Below, in pieces: positions 13,129 to 23,108 of a stretch of DNA of 64,000 nucleotides. Origin of the DNA: Scenedesmus sp. ARA3. Taxonomy: Eukaryota > Chlorophyta > Chlorophyceae > Sphaeropleales > Scenedesmaceae. Each line of letters opens with the position of its first letter. Within the stretch, counting starts at the first letter, position 1. Made by a program: the position numbers and the translations under genes. The notes below the pieces were generated by a model. The model saw nothing but the letters and a program-made list of their open reading frames with translations. It did not search any database and was not told the DNA's origin. Location of the stretch: assembly GCA_004335835.1 (NCBI GenBank), contig RWJK01001341.1, positions 62,001-126,000 of the forward strand, read 5' to 3'.

Positions 13129-15020
13129 CTTGCCCTCCCTCAGGTGCTGCTGTCACAGAACTGCCGCGTGCCGGTCCAGGAGGTGCTGCACACCGGGCGT
13201 TTCAGCCTTGAGCAGGCGCAGGCAGCAGCAGGATGGCTGCAGGAGATCAACCGCTTTGAGGCGGCACTGCACAGCCACAGCCACAGCCACAGCAGTGAGG
13301 CTGCAGGTGGTGCACATGCTGCTGCAGATTGTGCAACAGATGGCACAAAGCACCACCAGCACCACCACAGCAGTGAGGCTGCAGGTGGCGCATCAGATTG
13401 TGCAACAGATGGCACAAAGCACCACGATCACCATCACCATCATCATCATGAACATGATGGCCATGAAAGTGAAGCAGAGAAGTATGGCATCAGCAGCTTC
13501 GTGTACTTTGCGCAGGTGGGTACAGGAGGCACAATCCTTTAACCTATGCATTGCAATGCATCTGCTCGAACATGGCTGGCCACGTCCACTACCACACTAT
13601 CTGCCACTTCTGCAGCGCCCTTGAACCCGCAGAGACTGCTGGAGCAAGCGCTGCTGCATTCAGCGCCGACCCTCAAACGTCCTCTGCACCTGCTTGTGCT
13701 GCCACTGACTTTGCTGGCTGTTGATTTGCCACATGGCTGCCCTTGCAGCGGCCTTTTCACCCGCAGCGGCTGCTGGACAGCGCGTTGTCCCAGACTTGGC
13801 ACGGTGTGCTGCGCAGTAAGGGCTTCTTCTGGCTGGCCACGCGCCTTGCCACTACCCGCCACTTCTTGTGCTGCCCCTCCACCCGCAGAGACTGCTGGAG
13901 CAAGCGCTGCTGCACACAACGCCGATCCAACGGCTTCTTCTGCACCTGCTTGTGCTGCCGTTGACGATGCCGGCTGCGTGTTTGCCTAATTTTCCGTTGT
14001 TGCTTTGCAGCGCCCCTTCCACCCGCAGCGGCTGCTGGACAGCGCACTGTCGCAGACCTGGGCTGGTGTGCTGCGCAGCAAGGGCTTCTTCTGGCTGGCC
14101 ACGCGCCATGATGTGATGGGGCTGTGGCAATCTGCTGGAGGAGCATGGCAGGGCGAGCCAAGGTGGGCCTTTCAAAGCACTTGAATATGTGCGCATTGGC
14201 GTGTGTTGCGTGTATCGGGTGGGGNNNNNNNGGGGGCTTGAGCTGCTGCTAGCCTGATTGTTGTCTGGCTGGCCACGCGGCACGACGTGATGGGGCTGTG
14301 GCAATCTGCGGGCGGTGCAGGGCAGGGCGAGGGCAAGGTGCGCCCAACCAGCACCACAACTTCTGTCATCTTGATGTTCTGCTGCCTTGCGCTTTGAAGT
14401 GCTGCTCAGCCGGATACTTCCGCAAGCGCCACAAATTCCGGCGGCCACTCACCACATTGTGTGTCATCTTTGGTGTTTGTGTTTCTGCTGCAGTGCTCTT
14501 TGGAACGCTGCCCGGCGGGATGCTTCCGCAGAAGCCGCAGCATTCTGTGGCCACTCACTACCGTTGTTGTAAAGTGATGTTTCTGCTGCAGTGCGCTGTG
14601 GAACGCTGCTCGGCCATTTGCTTCCGCAGAAGCCGCAGCATTCTGCGGCCACTCACTACCGTTTCTGTGAACGTGATGTTTCTGCTGCAGTGCGCTCTGG
14701 AACGCTGCCCGGTTGGATGCCGGCGCGCAACCTGCAGCACCCGGCGGCCACTGGCATGGCCAATGGGGCGACCGCTGCCAGGAGCTAATGTGCATTGTAT
14801 TGCTGCCCACCCAGATGCATCTCCTGCAGAAGCCAACTGCTGCTGCTGCTCCTGCTGCTGCTGCTGCTGCTGCTGCAGTGTGCTCTGGAATGCCGCTCGG
14901 CCGGATGCTTCAGAAGCCACAGCATCTGGCGGTCACTGGCATGCCCAGTGGGGCGACCGCTGCCAGGAGCTAGTGTGGATTGTGATGCTGCCCGGCCAGA
15001 TGCATCTCCTGCAGAAGCCA

Positions 15021-15060
<40 letters not shown>

Positions 15061-15364
15061 CTGCAGTGCGCTCTGGAATGCGGCTCGGCCCGACGCCTTT
15101 GCAGAAGCCGCAGCGTCTGGTGGCCACTGGCATGCCCAGTGGGGCGACAGATGCCAGGAGCTGGTGTGGATTGGCATCGATATGGATGAGGCGGCGCTGC
15201 GGGCTATGCTAGATGCATGTTTGCTGACAGATGAGGAGATGGCGCTGGGGCCTGCGGGGTGGCTGCAGCAGCTGCAGGACCCGCTGCCTCCTTGGGAGAC
15301 CGGGGAAGGGGCTGAGGAGGGGGAGTGGGAGGAATGGGAGGAAAGAGAGGACGAGCAGCAGTAG
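10925..15364 (+). CDS. COG0523/CobW-family GTPase metallochaperone
   Basis: Predicted G3E P-loop GTPase that delivers a metal, probably zinc, to client proteins; the metal is inferred. Exons 10925-11273, 11613-11839, 12069-12392, 12670-12774, 13144-13515, 14011-14162 and 15067-15364 join in phase to 608 residues. The N-terminal ~115 residues are Gln/Ala-rich and may target an organelle; 11087 is an alternative ATG. Domains in order: Walker A in [20 protein letters not shown], the metal-binding CxCC motif in [24 protein letters not shown], the base-recognition NKID motif, then a loop with three His-rich blocks (HSHSHSH, HHQHHH, and a seven-His run followed by EHDGH). The CobW C-terminal domain follows: [48 protein letters not shown]. 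It ends in a Glu/Trp-rich tail. Exons 5, 6 and 7 are surrounded by partial copies of themselves. A 7-base gap lies in the last intron. Confidence 0.93.
13021..13143 (+). repeat. Echo of the start of COG0523 exon 5, plus a (GCCT)n microsatellite
   Basis: At 13029-13055 the acceptor and first ~25 bases of exon 5 (CAG-GTGCTGCTGTC..CAGAACTGC) occur once before the real exon at 13144. Between the two lies a run of about ten GCCT units (13087-13131). The echo copy then diverges and cannot replace the exon. Confidence 0.75.
13613..14010 (+). repeat. Three partial copies of COG0523 exon 6 upstream of the real exon
   Basis: Segments around 13617-13670, 13746-13860 and 13875-13935 repeat the start of exon 6 (CACCCGCAGCGGCTGCTGGA and diverged forms). 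They are spaced about 130 bp apart and precede the intact exon at 14011. The middle copy extends through [10 protein letters not shown] before it breaks off. A fourth piece at 14263-14336 repeats the exon's 3' half (GCCACGCGGCACGACGTGAT) downstream of the real exon. Confidence 0.85.
14225..14231. other. Assembly gap (7 N)
   Basis: Seven undetermined bases in the last intron of the COG0523 gene, just before the downstream partial copy of exon 6. Confidence 0.95.
14391..15066 (+). repeat. Ladder of five partial copies of the start of COG0523 exon 7
   Basis: Copies begin near 14393, 14490, 14590, 14688 and 14878. Four of them repeat a CTGCAG acceptor followed by TGCKCTSTGGAAYGC and then an AAGCCGCAGCAT-like stretch; the first is more diverged. 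The last two run on through the [14 protein letters not shown] part before diverging, and each is followed by a CTG repeat tract. The real exon starts at 15067, the only copy that stays in frame to the family's conserved C-terminus. Confidence 0.85.
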
Positions 15365-15406
15365 CAGATTTGCTAGCACCGAGCGGGCCGCAGGTTTGCT
15401 GTTTGC

Positions 15407-15523
15407 CAGGAGCTGGTGTGGATTGGTGTTGATATGGATGAGGCGGCGCTGCGGGCCATGCTAGATGGCTGTTTGTTGACAGATGAGGAGATGGCGCTGG
15501 GGCCTGCGGGGTGGGGCCTGCGG
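15407..15523 (+). repeat. Copy of the middle of COG0523 exon 7, past the stop codon
   Basis: This stretch repeats the part of exon 7 that encodes [18 protein letters not shown] and [11 protein letters not shown]. It lies 43 bp beyond the stop at 15362-15364, so it falls in the 3' UTR of the real gene. Confidence 0.85.
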
Positions 15524-18349
15524 GATAGCTACATAGGGCGCCGCTGCTGCGGACAGCTGAGCATCCCTGGATTGTCACCATTGTAACAACGAGGTTTATG
15601 CAAACTTCATAACATTCGTCAGTTACACGCCTGTGCATGGTGCTGCTCAAAGGTATGTGAAATCTATAGATGCTTTCACCGTGACCTGCAACACCTGCTG
15701 CGTGACATGCGCCTAACATTGCTGTTCAAGGGGTTGTAGCAGCACAGCTCAAGTCATGTGCAGAGCACAGCGGCGCATGCATACAGCAGTACTCATACGC
15801 AACGTGCACGTTAGTGGTGGTGACAACCTCCGTTAGAAGGCCAGCGCCAACTCCAAAACCTGGGTTTAGCGCACTGCCCATGCTGTTACTGTGCTCCACA
15901 TGTGTCAAGCAGCCCAAAAGAGCTAGTGTGTGCTGGCACCGCAAATCTTGCTGAACGTACCACTCCTTTTACCAGCACAACCTCGAGACTGAGTCAGCAA
16001 CAAGCCAACACAGCCTACCCAAAAGGAAAGAAAACTTTCCAAAAACAAATGAACTATGCCTTGCTACACGTGGCACTGCCAAATCTGTTGGCAACAGAGG
16101 CGCTTGAAACTGGCATATATGTGCCTCAGCAGCAACAGCTGAACTCCGTTGCTGCTATGCTGTACCAGCACAGGCGCGCGCTGGCCTGCACAACCTGCAG
16201 CAGTGCTACCAAAACAAGAATAAACACGTATATACATATGCATGCATGTCATACTGTTATCCGACACGCTCAGCCGTCATCCATGGGTTGTTCTGCCTAC
16301 TGCACAGCAGTAGCGTCCATGCACCATCGCAGAGGCCGCTGCGCATAGCAAAGCGTACGGCATTCCAAACAACAAACTGTTCAGCAGACAGGCACACCAC
16401 CCAGTCATCACCTGAAATTCAGAAACAGCCAAGTCCCCTGACAGCCAAAGCGCACGCACACATGCGCCCTGGCACACAGAGGGAAACACAGACAGATGTA
16501 CCAGCACAGAAGCACGCCGCCAGCATTCCTCCGCATCCTTTTTGCTTGCAGCTTCAAGGGTCATGTGACACACGTGCGGCCTTCATCGTTGCGCTTGCAC
16601 GCGCCTGATGCACACACGCATGTGCTGCAGCACACGCAGCACATGCTTTGAATACATCAGGCGCTTCTGAAAGCCCCACAGCGGGCAAGGAAGGATCCAA
16701 CTATCACTATCAGATATCCCAACAACTACTAGGTACGGCTGTACTCCTTTGCCCGCAATTTCAGACAAAAGGCCCCACTGCCATCAGCAACTGCCCTGTC
16801 CACACCAGGGGTTGCTTGCAGGAAGAGAAGAAGAGAGATTCCACTGATATCAAACTAGCCCTGGCCGAATGCAGCCCACGCCGGCACCTGCCAAACGCCT
16901 ATGTAGTAGGGTAGACACAGCAAGCCTACGGCAGGCAGGCACAGTACAGCTATGCCAGTCCGAATGCAGCTGTCCCATCCAAGCTCTGCCAACTCAGCTG
17001 CCGGCTCAGCCAGGCAGCAGCAACTTTAAGTGCCCCAGGGAGCCAGCCCCGTTGCCTTCAACAGCAGCCAGAGGCAACAGCCGGCACCGGCAGCCAGCGC
17101 CAGCAGCTAGCACAGAGATCCAGCAACAGCAGCTACTGAAAGATAGCCAGCAACAGCAGCTGCTGAGATACACAGCACATGGCAGGCGCGCTACAATGCA
17201 CACAGCAGCTGCACAACCAGGCGGCCGGCAAGCTGTTTTCTGTGCTCATCAAAGGCGCAGCTGGCATCATGTCATCATGCGAAGAGGCAGCACAACTTCT
17301 GCATGCCAACTTAAAACCCTGCACTTAAAACCCCGCCGTCGCTAACCCCTGCTGCCGACGCTGCCATAACACCAGCGTGTGCCATACATACCGGGGCATG
17401 CTGCTCACCGCAATGCATGCTGCCACCAAATAACCTTTGCTTGCGCACTCGCCCAGTAGTAAGTAAGCCACTCGCCCAGTAGCAAGTAGTTGCGTGGCCT
17501 ATTTTCTACACGCCCAGAATGAGGCACTAGTACACACATGGTAGCATCAGACAGGACGTCAGCCGCATGCACATGTGCAGCAACATCCTGCCTGTGCTGT
17601 GAAAAGCAAGACATAACAAATGGCCTCAGGGCCATCCCCAAGCCATACCAATTACTCATTTGATATTAAGATAGCTACATCGCTTGTAGCCTGGCACAAT
17701 GCACACAACCACACACCTATCCCATGCCACTGCATATGCAGCTGCTAGCCAATCAACCCCTATGTGCAGCCACACTGCAGGCAGAATGCAAGGTGCATCA
17801 CGCGACCACAGCAAAGGGCACACGGCTGCAACGAAAGGCAACAGCAGCTGTCAAATGCACAGCGCATGCACATGCAAACAGTGGCACATCTGTTGCACAT
17901 GATGGCTGCAGCTTCCAACCAGTGGCAATGGTGCAATGTTTCCCTGTGCACTGCCTGCGAAGCACGCTGTGTTCTGGCTGCAGAGCACGTTCTGATGCAA
18001 CGGCGGCTGCAGAACACAGCACCAGCATGCAAGCCAGCACGCTGCATGCACACGCACTGCAACCAACACAAACAGCTTGCAACCTGAAGCTTGCTCTGCT
18101 AAGCAGCCGGATTAGTATACTACGTCATGCACCCGATGCATTGCTACGGCAGCTTCACCCGCACACATCACCACCTGACTGAAAGGTCCATTAGTAAGCA
18201 GCTACGCCACAAATTGCGCTGCATTCCGCACAACAACAGATCCCAAAACATACCTCCATACTACAGCACCACTGCCTTTCCAGCCTGATCAACAACAGCA
18301 CACACACCGTCTGCAATCCACAGCAGACGGAACCCTGCGCTGAACCATA
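15524..18349. other. No gene recognised between COG0523 and the SSS transporter
   Basis: The first ~100-200 bp are probably 3' UTR of the COG0523 gene, and the last few hundred bases probably 3' UTR of the transporter on the minus strand. No frame shows a conserved domain. The composition is CA-rich with scattered CAG triplets. Confidence 0.4.
15592..15596 (+). terminator. Candidate polyadenylation signal TGTAA
   Basis: TGTAA, the usual polyadenylation signal of green algae, lies about 230 bp after the stop codon of the COG0523 gene. A pentamer is weak evidence on its own. Confidence 0.35.
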
Positions 18350-21300
18350 TCATACTGACTGGATCGGCTTGGCGCCATTCTTCAGCGCGCCAGCGTCACC
18401 CGCAGAGTCCCACACAGTCAGCTTTGCATCAGCTGGGTGTTGCCCCGCAGCGTAACCGGGGCTCCAGTCTGGCGTCGCCGTGATGAACTCCATACCGGGA
18501 ATGCGCATAAGAACTCCGGACACACCGGGACCGTACACACCCGCGCCGCGCCGCATCGCCCACGCGAGCAAACTCCAGCCGTACGTTACCGCAGTAGAGC
18601 ACACGAGAGCCGCCACAAACGGCTGCCAGTCGTAATTGTTCCCATACCACCCCCAGTTTGCGCCGGCCGCAAAACTGCCAGCCACGTCACCGGGGATCCA
18701 GCTGACGTAAACACCGGACGCGGTTACGCCAAAGATGCCGCCGGTTACACCCAGCACGAATGCAGTCTCGGTGATGAAGCTCCGCAGCCGTGGGATGAGG
18801 CCTGACACCAGAGGGATAATTGCGCAGCAGGTGAGCAGGTTTCCCACCAAGAACAGGGACAGTACGGGGAAGCCACGAGTTCCGATGATGACCAGCGGCA
18901 CGTTGAGCACGATGACGGCGACCCTGCAGGCAGGCAAAATGCGGAAGGTAACAACGGGGTTAGCACAAGTCCAGCTCGAAAAGCAGCACATGACCCACGT
19001 GCAACAGCGGAACAGGCGGACAGCAGATGTCTGGCGGATGATGCAGGAAGTTGGCTAGAAGACTAGCAAAACTGGCAGAGGCAAGAAACGACTCGAGACG
19101 AGCGCTGGTGAGCATGGCGCTGCCTTGGTCGATGCACTGCATTGCAGCATGTGTTTGCTCGCGTCATTTGCAGCCGCGAGATCAGCAGAAGGGCAATCAG
19201 GCCCCAGGTCAAACCTTACCGCGTCCACTTGAGAGGCAGGTTCTTCAGGAAGTGGATGCTGATCGAGGCAGCCAGGCCATTCTGCAGGCTATCAACAGCG
19301 CCCTGGCTCAACAGCGCCCTCGTTCAAGGACGATTGCCAGCAGCACCACAAACACAGCAAGCACAGAAACACAGCAATTCAACTTCAAATCGCACATCAC
19401 ACAACGAGTTGCTGCAAGCAGGCAACCCCAAGACACCAGAAACCCCACTTCACAGCTCACCGTGTCCATTTCAGCGGCAGGTTCTTCAGGAAGTGGCTGC
19501 TGATGGAGGCAGCCAGGCCGTTCTGCAGGCTGTCCACAGCTCCTTCATTCATGACGATCGCCAGCAGCACCACAAACACACCAACCCAGCTGTTGACGCG
19601 TGCTGGGACATCTGCAGGCGCTCGGTTGAGCAGCTGCAACGGGAAGAGGATCAAAGCGACACAGCAGGCCGCAGCAACGGGAAACGAGTGAGTGCTTCCA
19701 TATGTGCGATGCTACTGTGGCGGGTGTTGCAGTATAGATGGCAGCAGCACATGCATGGCAACGTTGCGCCAGCAGTTGTAATTTGCAGTTCCAGCCAGGC
19801 AGGGCCCCAATGCTGCAGTGTCCAGTGCTCACTTCCACAGTCACACTGAAACTATCTGCACTGCCGTAAGCATGCCTTCCCAAAGTGCTTCCTTGCTGCG
19901 GGCAGCAGCTGCTGCCCTCCTGCAGCAGCTGCTGCTGCGGCAGCCTATTTCTGCAAACCCGCTGTGCCTCTCCCCGCACCTGCATCAGGTAGGTGTTGGG
20001 GTTTGTGCCTGCCTCAAACGACGCGTAGCCCCACACAAACGCCAGCCATCCGCCAAACCCTGACAGGAACACGATGAGTGTGATGCTGACAAAGCCAACA
20101 GCAGCGCCGCCGTACAGTGCCCGGGGGGTGGCCGAGGCCCACACGCGCTGCCACACTGCCTCGGAGAACATGGTGCTGGAGATGAGGCTGACTGTGAGTG
20201 TGAAGATGGCGATGTAGCCGAAGAAATTGGGGCCCATGCCTTCAGGGAGGGGGCTGGGGATGGGCTGCTGCCTGCGCAGATGTGCAGGCAGTAAAGTGAC
20301 TGCTGAGCAAGGGCTGAGCAAAAAGAAAGAGCACACGCGTGCCCTGATACCCTTGATGGCTGCTGGCAGATCTCCCAGTGGACACCAGAAAAGAAAGTGC
20401 ATGCCGCATGCACCAGAGCCAGCTCAGCACTCAAATGGGTTCACAAACAATGCATGCCGCGCACGACAAAGCCCAAACAACGCCCATCCGCCAAAAAAGT
20501 TGAAGACAATCAAGTGCAAACCCACACCATACCCAAGAAACCTCCAACACAAACCCTGAAACAAACCGTGCACCGCCGCCACCTACCTGTAGGTCACCGC
20601 CACGACAAAAAGCCAGCACGATCGCCAGAACCACACTGGCAATGCCCTGCACCATGTCTGTTGCAATCAACACATCCAGCCCACCGTGCCCACACAAGTG
20701 CTAAAGAAAAGCAGAGCCGGCACGGCCGCCAGCATCGCAAGCATCAGTCAAGCAGGCCAAAAAGCAAGTACAAACCACAACCCTGAACCCAAAACCTCAC
20801 GTGTGAACCTCAAGCCAAGCTGGCCGCCGCCCACCTGTAGGTCACCGCCACAAAGATAGCCAGCACGATCGCCAGAACCACACTCGCAATCCCTTGGACC
20901 ATGTCTGTCGCGATCGACACAGCCAGACCGCCATACGCCGTGTAAGCCAGCGTGAGCACGCCGATCACGATGATGATGCCGAAGCTCACGGAGCCCACAT
21001 AATCGGAGAAGATACTGCCGATGGTGGTGTATTCGGCCAGCAGTGCAATAGCCATGTTGAACATCGCGATGAGGAACACGATGGTCTTGGCGATGGGCCC
21101 AAAGCGCCAGCCTATGAAGTCGGACAGCGACAGCACGTGCGGCATCTGCAGCAGCACCAGCAGCGGCAGCAGCAGCAGCAGCGGCGGCGGCAGCGGCGGC
21201 GGCGGCGGCAGCGATTAGACAGCACACATTGTGGATCAGGCTGAAGCGCCAGCCCATGAAGTCAGAGAGAGACAGCACGTGCGGCATCTGCAGCAGCAGC

Positions 21301-23108
21301 AGCAGCAGCAGCAGCGGCGGTGAAATAAGGCACAATGTTGATCAGGGCATACCGCCAGCCCATGAAGTCGGACAGCGACAACACGTGCGGCATCTGCAGC
21401 AGCAGCAGCAGCAGCGGCAGCAGCAGCAGCAGCAGCGGCGGCGGCGGCAGCGGCGGCGGCGGCAGCGATTAGACAGCACACATTGGGGATCAGGCTGAAG
21501 CGCCAGCCCATGAAGTCAGAGAGAGACAGCACGTGCGGCATCTGCGGCAGCAGCAGCAGCAGCGGCCAAGTCACAGCAGCGGCTGTCATTGTAAAGAGCA
21601 TATCGCTGGACTTGTAAAGAGCAGTGGGGCGGTCGGGAGAGTGATTATCTATATGCCAATATATGTCGACTGTTGTCCTCAAATGCATCATAACCGCTAG
21701 CACATGCTAGGACACTCGCTGGCTGAACATGACATATAGTGTACCCGCACCCGCTGCCTCGGTGCATGAGGTCACCTCGTCGCTTGTGAGTCAGCACGTG
21801 CAGTACAAAAGTTTGTACTGCACACGCTGACTCACAAGCAAGTAGAACACTCAAAAGGTTTCTTTCCCAGCAAATATTGCTGAGTCATCAACAGGAACCG
21901 CCCTGCTGTGCCAGCCCCCAGCTTCAATCACTGGCGCATGAACAGCATGTGTCAACATGGGCAATAGCAGGCTCGCTGCTTCATCAACACTGCTGCTGCA
22001 ATCTGCTGCTGTAATCCGCTGCGGCTGCAATCTGCTGCTGCTGCTGCTGCCTCTGCTGCTGCTGCTGCAGTCCCACCTGCTTCATGAAGCTGCCAAACAG
22101 CGCGATGAGCAGGATGGGCAGGCCTGAGGCAATCGCATACACCACCAAGCCCACGATGCCGGAAAAGGAGGCGTACTGCAGAGCGTTTGAATGTAACGTG
22201 TTTGGAAAGAGGGCAGACAGCAAGCGGTACAGAGGAGGTCAGGAAAAGGCAACTGCATACACCACCAAGCCCACGATGCCGGAAAAGGAGGCACACTGCA
22301 GGTTGTTTGCATGTTTTCACACAAAGCAGGCAGCACGCAGTCAGCAGGAGCACAGATTGTGCGGATTGGTTTTGCAGTGGGTGCAGAGGATAGCAGGGAG
22401 GGGCAGCAGGGAGGCAACTGCTGACACTGCCATGTGCAGGGCGGCTGTTGTCTGTGGGGGCATGAGCAGAGCCAATGGCTGCATGCTGAATCACAAACTT
22501 AACTTGACTCGTTTCTAAGTGTTACTATCTGTTACAAACTAGGAGACATTTGCAACGTGCTGCGTGGTGCTGATGCTGCAGGAACCGCTGCATCCTGCAA
22601 GGCTGCTGGCAGTGCAGCAGCATGTGGGAGCCTGGGGCAGGGCGCCAGGCCTGACACACTGCACTGCTGCCATGCATCTGGTAGGGTACTGCTGCGACTC
22701 CAGCACATAGAGACACAACCAAAGCGTTGTTTGCTAAATAGAAGAACTGCAAGCAGCTCTGCTGCCTCTGCTGTCGCCACTGCCAAGTGGCTCCTGCTTC
22801 TGCTGCTGCTGCTGCTGCCCCTGGTGGTGCAATAGCTGGCCATGTCGGGGTACGCAGGCAGTCACCTGTGAAGGTGCAACAATCACCCAGGCTCCTACTG
22901 CTCCCGCATAGAAGCTCCAGCCAATACGCCAGATGTCCTGCGTGCCCCTAGCTGTAATGAAGTCCTCGGTACTCTGCTTGCCCGCCATCTTGCGGGTCCA
23001 CCATGTGCCATAAGCGAACGCATAAGTAGCGAAGGCGACAGCAACAAAGGTGCCGACTGCGTAGCAGACGGGCACCGCCCAGGCTGGCTGTGCTGCCTGC
23101 TGCTCCAT
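18350..23108 (-). CDS. Solute:sodium symporter (SSS) family transporter
   Basis: Multi-pass plasma-membrane transporter of the SSS family, probably Na+- or H+-coupled. The substrate is unknown; urea (DUR3-like) is possible. Exons on the minus strand are 23108-22866, 22175-22077, 21145-20835, 20271-19980, 19633-19461 and 18923-18350. All junctions keep phase and give 563 residues. The start ATG at 23108 opens with MEQQAAQPAWAVPVCYAVG, a first membrane span. Typical features follow: TEDFITARGT..WRIGWSFYAGAVGAWVI, FSGIVGLVVYAIASGLPILL, LSLSDFIGWRFGPIAK, TLAYTAYGGLAVSIATD, SSTMFSEAVWQRVWAS, LSGFGGWLAFVWGY, and MNEGAVDSLQNGLAASISS. The C-terminal ~55 residues after the last span are soluble. Exons 2, 3 and 5 have partial copies in neighbouring introns, none able to substitute for the real exon without breaking the frame. 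Confidence 0.93.
19226..19356 (-). repeat. Echo of the 3' part of SSS exon 5
   Basis: The minus strand repeats the coding sequence for FVVLLAIV and, after a disrupted stretch, VDSLQNGLAASISIHFLKNL. It is followed by an intact GTAAGG donor. The copy lies in the intron 3' of the real exon (19633-19461). A frameshift and a stop make it unusable in full. Confidence 0.85.
20577..20690 (-). repeat. Echo of the 3' part of SSS exon 3
   Basis: Repeats the exon end coding for ATDMVQGIASVVLAIVLA and the ACCTACAG-GT donor. It is followed by diverged intron and lies downstream of the real exon 3. The frame shifts just before the donor. Confidence 0.85.
21233..21548 (-). repeat. Three echoes of the 5' edge of SSS exon 3 with (CTG)n acceptor tracts
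   Basis: The first ~45-60 bases of exon 3 (coding MPHVLSLSDFMGWRF) recur at 21233-21298, 21334-21400 and 21486-21548. Two keep a CAG acceptor preceded by a run of CTG triplets on the minus strand; the third has CCG-CAG. The real exon starts at 21145, downstream on the transcript. Confidence 0.9.
21782..21839. repeat. Near-perfect 28-bp inverted repeat (hairpin) in an intron
   Basis: Two 28-base arms (21782-21809 and 21812-21839) match at 26 of 28 positions around a two-base centre. The arm reads GCTTGTGAGTCAGC, then three bases, then TGCAGTACAAA. It lies in the second intron of the SSS transporter, between the exon 2 donor (22077) and the first exon 3 echo. In RNA it would fold into a long stem. 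I see no target-site duplication or longer flanking arms. Confidence 0.85.
22250..22303 (-). repeat. Echo of the 5' edge of SSS exon 2
   Basis: Repeats the CTGCAG acceptor and the coding sequence for ASFSGIVGLVVYAV about 130 bp upstream of the real exon 2 on the transcript (exon start 22175), then diverges to a stop. Confidence 0.85.

Noticed and set aside
13960..13989. Upstream partial copy of COG0523 exon 6 as an alternative coding exon
   Set aside because: The upstream copies lose the frame after [10 protein letters not shown] or earlier and reach stops; only the copy at 14011 continues with the conserved HDVMGLW segment and a usable donor.
10925..15364. CobW-type gene as bacterial contamination or recent transfer
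   Set aside because: It has six phase-consistent GT-AG introns and the same base composition and repeat habits as its neighbours.
19226..19356. A second functional copy of SSS exon 5
   Set aside because: A frameshift and stop interrupt it, and the preceding exon phase cannot be met; the real exon at 19633-19461 is intact.
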